Shown one piece after another: positions 61,060-64,000 of a DNA stretch of 64,000 nt. Source of the DNA: Blastomyces gilchristii SLH14081 (lineage: Eukaryota > Ascomycota > Eurotiomycetes > Onygenales > Ajellomycetaceae). The number at the start of each line of letters is the position of its first letter. Within the stretch, counting starts at the first letter, position 1. Under the pieces are notes generated by a model. The model was given only the letters and a program-made list of their open reading frames with translations. It had not been told where the DNA came from and did no database searches. The stretch is from contig NW_003101670.1 in NCBI RefSeq assembly GCF_000003855.2, forward strand, positions 1,471,705 to 1,535,704, read 5' to 3'. A program made the position numbers and the translations under genes.

Positions 61060-62413
61060 TGCTCCCGACTCTCTCCACGACTCCCGTCTTTGCAGTGTAT
61101 GATCTGAACGAGAGCAAGTCATCAGCGTTCGATGTTGCCCTCCGCAAATAAGTCTCGTATGGGGGGGAGGATGGTTCGAACTGTTGGAGGATCCGAACGG
61201 ACATCTGGTACTCTTTGAAAATGGGAAATATGAAAGGCAACACGGGTTGCCCCTTCTCTCTCAACATTCGCAAATGGTTGCGATACGCACCATAGTTCTC
61301 CTCCAGTTCGAGAATTCTACCCAACTCCGGTGGGATCATTGTTTCATCATATGAAACACTCTTCAGATAACTCTTCAGACCCATTACAATCGCGGTCACT
61401 CCGTAAAGGTTTCTTTGCTTGTACAAGCACTTTTGATATGATGTCAGAAGTACTCCGGGGCAAAGAGGCTGCAGTGATCAGTTTACCATGGCAAGTTCGA
61501 CCAAGGGTCCACTGTATTTGAAGTCCGGTTCGAAGGCATTCGATTGAATCTTCACTTCGTTGTTGCCAAGAGCGACCCAAGTGACGCCACCCCTCGTTTC
61601 GCTCCGAAAGTACGAGGGCGTAGGCGTTCTGGAAGCATCTCAAGTCTTCGGTTGTGATGGAGCCGGCTAAAGAGGCTGGCGGCATGTCTCTAATTCCCCG
61701 GAAAAGTATCAAGTCGGCCCGAAACCTAGCCGTCCGAACGGTTTCGCCATAGATACGCTGAAAGCGGGCATTCAGAAGGTAAAATTCGTCCGCGTCCAAG
61801 TAACGGGGTTGATGGCCGAAGACATCAGTAAGGGGTTCAGTGATGAAGCCGATTTCAAGATCATGGGCCACGCATTTCCACGACCGGGTGTTCTGAACGC
61901 AGCTAGATATCACTGCGCGGGCAAGAGGGTTTACTCCGGGAACAGTCTGTCTCCAGTGTCAGCACGCAGTATAGTTGCATTATCCGAGTTCTAGTCTACC
62001 TCCCAAAGTTCATTCTTGAACCGCGGTAGCTCAGAATGCATCCGAAGAAGACTATGGAGTCGAATACCGAGCGCACGGTGGTACCAAAAGAAACTATCCA
62101 TCAGGTCTGTGTCACGCCCAACCGCTTTTAGTACCCACGCTGCAAATGGGACTTGCAAGAGCACCGACCAGGTTGCGGTGTCAATAGCATGGGCTACAGC
62201 GTGGGCATCGGTCGTGCTCACTACCGTCAGCGGATTTGCTTCGTAGGGTAAATCTATCTTTGATACGGACCGCTCCATATCGTCGAGACTCAAGCGGCTG
62301 GTGGAGGCATGCATTTTGGATCGACCGCGATGATATCTGATGAATAAAATAAGGAGTTTTCTGACGAGCGAGATAACGACGAGACGACAATGGAAGTCAT
62401 CATACCAGAGCAT
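61060..62413 (-). pseudogene. RasGEF-domain protein, 3'-truncated pseudogene
   Basis: ATG 62413 begins MLWYDDFHCRLVVISLVRKL. Then come the N-terminal region (SVLLQVPFAAWVLKAVGRDT, SFFWYHRALGIRLHSLLRMH), a catalytic-side segment (LDADEFYLLNARFQRIYGET, IECLRTGLQIQWTLG) and the RasGEF end block RNLYGVTAIVMGLKS, MIPPELGRILELEENYGAYR, GQPVLPFIFPIFKEYQ. RasGEFs load GTP onto Ras-type GTPases. At least two frameshifts (near 61990 and 61510) and a TGA (after VELAMVN) are present. The protein stops making sense at GSMFKFC (about 61060), where ferric-reductase copy B begins, so its 3' end was removed. Confidence 0.7.
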
Positions 62414-62486
62414 TACCTGCTATATATGTTCCGGAAAACACCAGGGGGAGGTTGATTGGTACAGAGGTTACGCTAGACTATCCAAG

Positions 62487-62590
62487 TCAGGAAGGCCCAA
62501 CGCCAAGGCCATCTCAATCAGGAAGGTCCAACGCCAAGTGCATCTCAATCAGGAAGTTCAAACGCCAAGGCCGTCCCAATCAGGAAACGC
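62487..62590. repeat. 31-bp tandem repeat, three and a third units
   Basis: The unit TCAGGAAGGCCCAACGCCAA + GGCCATCTCAA recurs at 62487, 62518 and 62549 with a few substitutions, then a partial unit. It sits just upstream of the RasGEF start. No spacers or Cas-like genes, so not a CRISPR array. Confidence 0.9.
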
Positions 62591-62781
62591 CTCATTGTCG
62601 CGGAGGTTAGCTGTGAATTTCAACGCCACAATCATCCCGACGCGACGATCGCAGAGGATTATTGCTACAACCCCTGGATAGCAGAAGCTTCGCTGTCAGT
62701 TTGGCCACACGATGCGGAGACGGCGTCTCCGCTTCACAAAAAGCCATGATTGAAGCAACCGAGCGCCGGTCTGATCCACTG

Positions 62782-62973
62782 AACTCTAATCGCGTGACTG
62801 AACTAAACCGTATATTGCTAGTAAGTGTGCATAATACCTTGAGGGAAGGACAGGGAACGCGACCATGATAAGGGAGCCGCCCGGTGCTTCCTCCATCATG
62901 ATATTATTTGGGAATGGTTCTTCAGTGTTTCACAGAAGAGAACACGGCACCTAATATATACTGCGAAAAGGAA
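62782..62973 (+). repeat. Direct repeat R1, right copy (CpG-intact)
   Basis: Partner of 12643-12803, same orientation. It retains the CpGs (GCGTGA, ACCGTA, CACGGC, TGCGAA) that are changed in the left copy, and has about 25 extra bases (about 62852-62876). 62414-63159 holds no other recognisable feature. Confidence 0.8.
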
Positions 62974-63159
62974 TTTGACACGTGATGAGGGTCCTCATAT
63001 TGGCATGTTTGCCAACTTTTTCCAGAAACCACTTTGAAGTGTGATCAATCATTGGCCACCAGACGTCGAAACTCGGAAAGGATTAGCGACCCAATCGGAA
63101 ACGGAATTTCCTTCCGAGCGAACCATGTGGGCTGCGGCCGCGGGATCTACTTTTAGACA

Positions 63160-63420
63160 ATGGGATTCGGCTTAAGTGCCCCGGTCGAGACTTACGGTGC
63201 TCGAACCTCAACTGAAATCACCCGTGCTAACCTTGTGGGGAATGGCCTTGCTTTGAGACCCGTCAAATACGCCCAATTATATCGCTGGGCCCTGATGGAG
63301 GAAAATTTACGGACTCGCCTAGTGCCAAATATCGCAAATCCAAAGGGGCTGAGTTTGTCCTTCCTGGACAACTCTACCGACATTCATGTAACTTCGTGGA
63401 TGTACCCTGTACTAGAATAA
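63160..63420 (+). CDS. Small hypothetical protein
   Basis: ATG 63160 opens an 86-residue frame (MGFGLSAPVETYGARTSTEI ... YAQLYRWALMEENLRTRLVP ... IHVTSWMYPVLE). Composition is protein-like and uses normal codons, but I recognise no family, signal peptide or membrane segment. It could equally be one exon of a larger gene. Confidence 0.3.
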   Translation: MGFGLSAPVETYGARTSTEITRANLVGNGLALRPVKYAQLYRWALMEENLRTRLVPNIANPKGLSLSFLDNSTDIHVTSWMYPVLE

Positions 63421-64000
63421 TGGGCGGTTAAATGCAATTCCCTACCCCACCCAAGCCTTTGCGCCGAATATCATCAGACCAGCTGCCTGATGGCCTACCA
63501 ACCACACTAGGTTCTGGTTTTCCATTGCCCAAAGTGGCTATTGTGTGGTGGCCGATCAGGCTGGCCGCTTAAGTCGGCTAAATCTTCGGCGGAGTGTTTT
63601 GATCCCCCTAAGCAACTGTCTGTTGATATCAAAACACAGAACCACCATTCGACCCTGCCTCTGCAGCACCTTCGCCTTTCCCCTCCATCTCCGTCATGCG
63701 CCAGTGTTACCACCAGGATCCAAAGATCCACAGCCTACTTACATCGCTTGTGAATAACTATCATGACATCAAGTTTTTCGTCGATAGGGATGCAAGACCT
63801 GCCGTCGGCTATTCAACTCGTACGGGAGATAAATCGCGATTAAAATTTCAAAAGCTCCTACGTTTGCGGAGCCGAGGGAAACAATTTGATATCTGGATGT
63901 TTGACAAATGTCATACATGGCGCGTACAGCATCTGGCTCAAAATGAATCAAGCATACATGTCAACAGACGTATGAGCGAGTTTCTTAAGGAAACTGGCCT
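63421..64000. other. No recognisable gene
   Basis: Overlapping 60-74-codon frames on both strands, none with recognisable content. Confidence 0.45.

Noticed and set aside
62487..62590. CRISPR-like array
   Set aside because: Units are contiguous with no unique spacers, and the host is eukaryotic.
12643..62973. LTR retrotransposon bounded by R1
   Set aside because: No TG/CA ends, primer-binding site or gag-pol text; copies are 50 kb apart and under 200 bp.
1..64000. tRNA or rRNA genes
   Set aside because: No convincing T-arm/anticodon-arm pairing or rRNA-like sequence was noticed while reading both strands.

Overview
The window is nuclear DNA of a filamentous ascomycete. Genes are split by short introns (about 50-75 nt, mostly GTAAGT...AG), and the recognisable families are ones known from Pezizomycotina: DUF7025 AAA ATPases, DUF3435, DUF3723, DUF6914, F-box proteins, fungal pseudokinases and RING-patatin proteins. 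Eurotiales is the likeliest order, but that is inference from family resemblance. Most coding sequence is decayed. Fairly intact models are an AAA ATPase running off the left edge, a three-exon gene with a 12-nt exon (43060-43884), a Myb/SANT-like gene (44208 on) and a three-exon conserved gene (54693-55271).

Layout. 0-8 kb has normal composition: AAA ATPase, a broken protein kinase and a broken fungal pseudokinase. 8.4-23.6 kb is AT-rich and CpG-poor. It holds a DUF3435 (tyrosine-recombinase-like) pseudogene with a C2H2 tail, a ferric-reductase-like pseudogene split by a 5.8-kb hAT transposon, a coiled-coil pseudogene and a four-helix membrane protein fragment. 23.6-28.4 kb is GC-normal, with small hypothetical genes and a damaged F-box gene. 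28.4-41.8 kb is again riddled with stops: a RING-patatin phospholipase, a Ser/Thr-rich secreted protein, two coiled-coil proteins and a second copy of the membrane protein. 41.8-49 kb contains DUF3723, Myb/SANT and a second coiled-coil copy. 49-53 kb has a secreted-protein pseudogene and a J-domain pseudogene. 53-58.8 kb has small conserved genes, including a MADS-like gene with a duplicated domain. 59-62.4 kb has a second ferric-reductase copy abutting a truncated RasGEF gene.

Three things stand out. First, the hAT element at 13366-19192 is delimited to the base: inverted ends starting TAGACT, 8-bp target duplication, transposase motifs, and an uninterrupted paralogue of its target at 59-61 kb. 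Second, three segments of 13-23.6 kb (ferric reductase, coiled-coil, membrane protein) recur in the same order but opposite orientation at 40.3-61 kb. The left copy has lost nearly all CpGs by C-to-T change, and most premature stops are TGA where an Arg CGA is expected. Third, the gene set (DUF3435, DUF3723, ferric reductase, patatin) matches cargo known from giant fungal Starship transposons. The region may be a wrecked Starship or a graveyard for such cargo. No element ends for a Starship were identified, so that remains a hypothesis.
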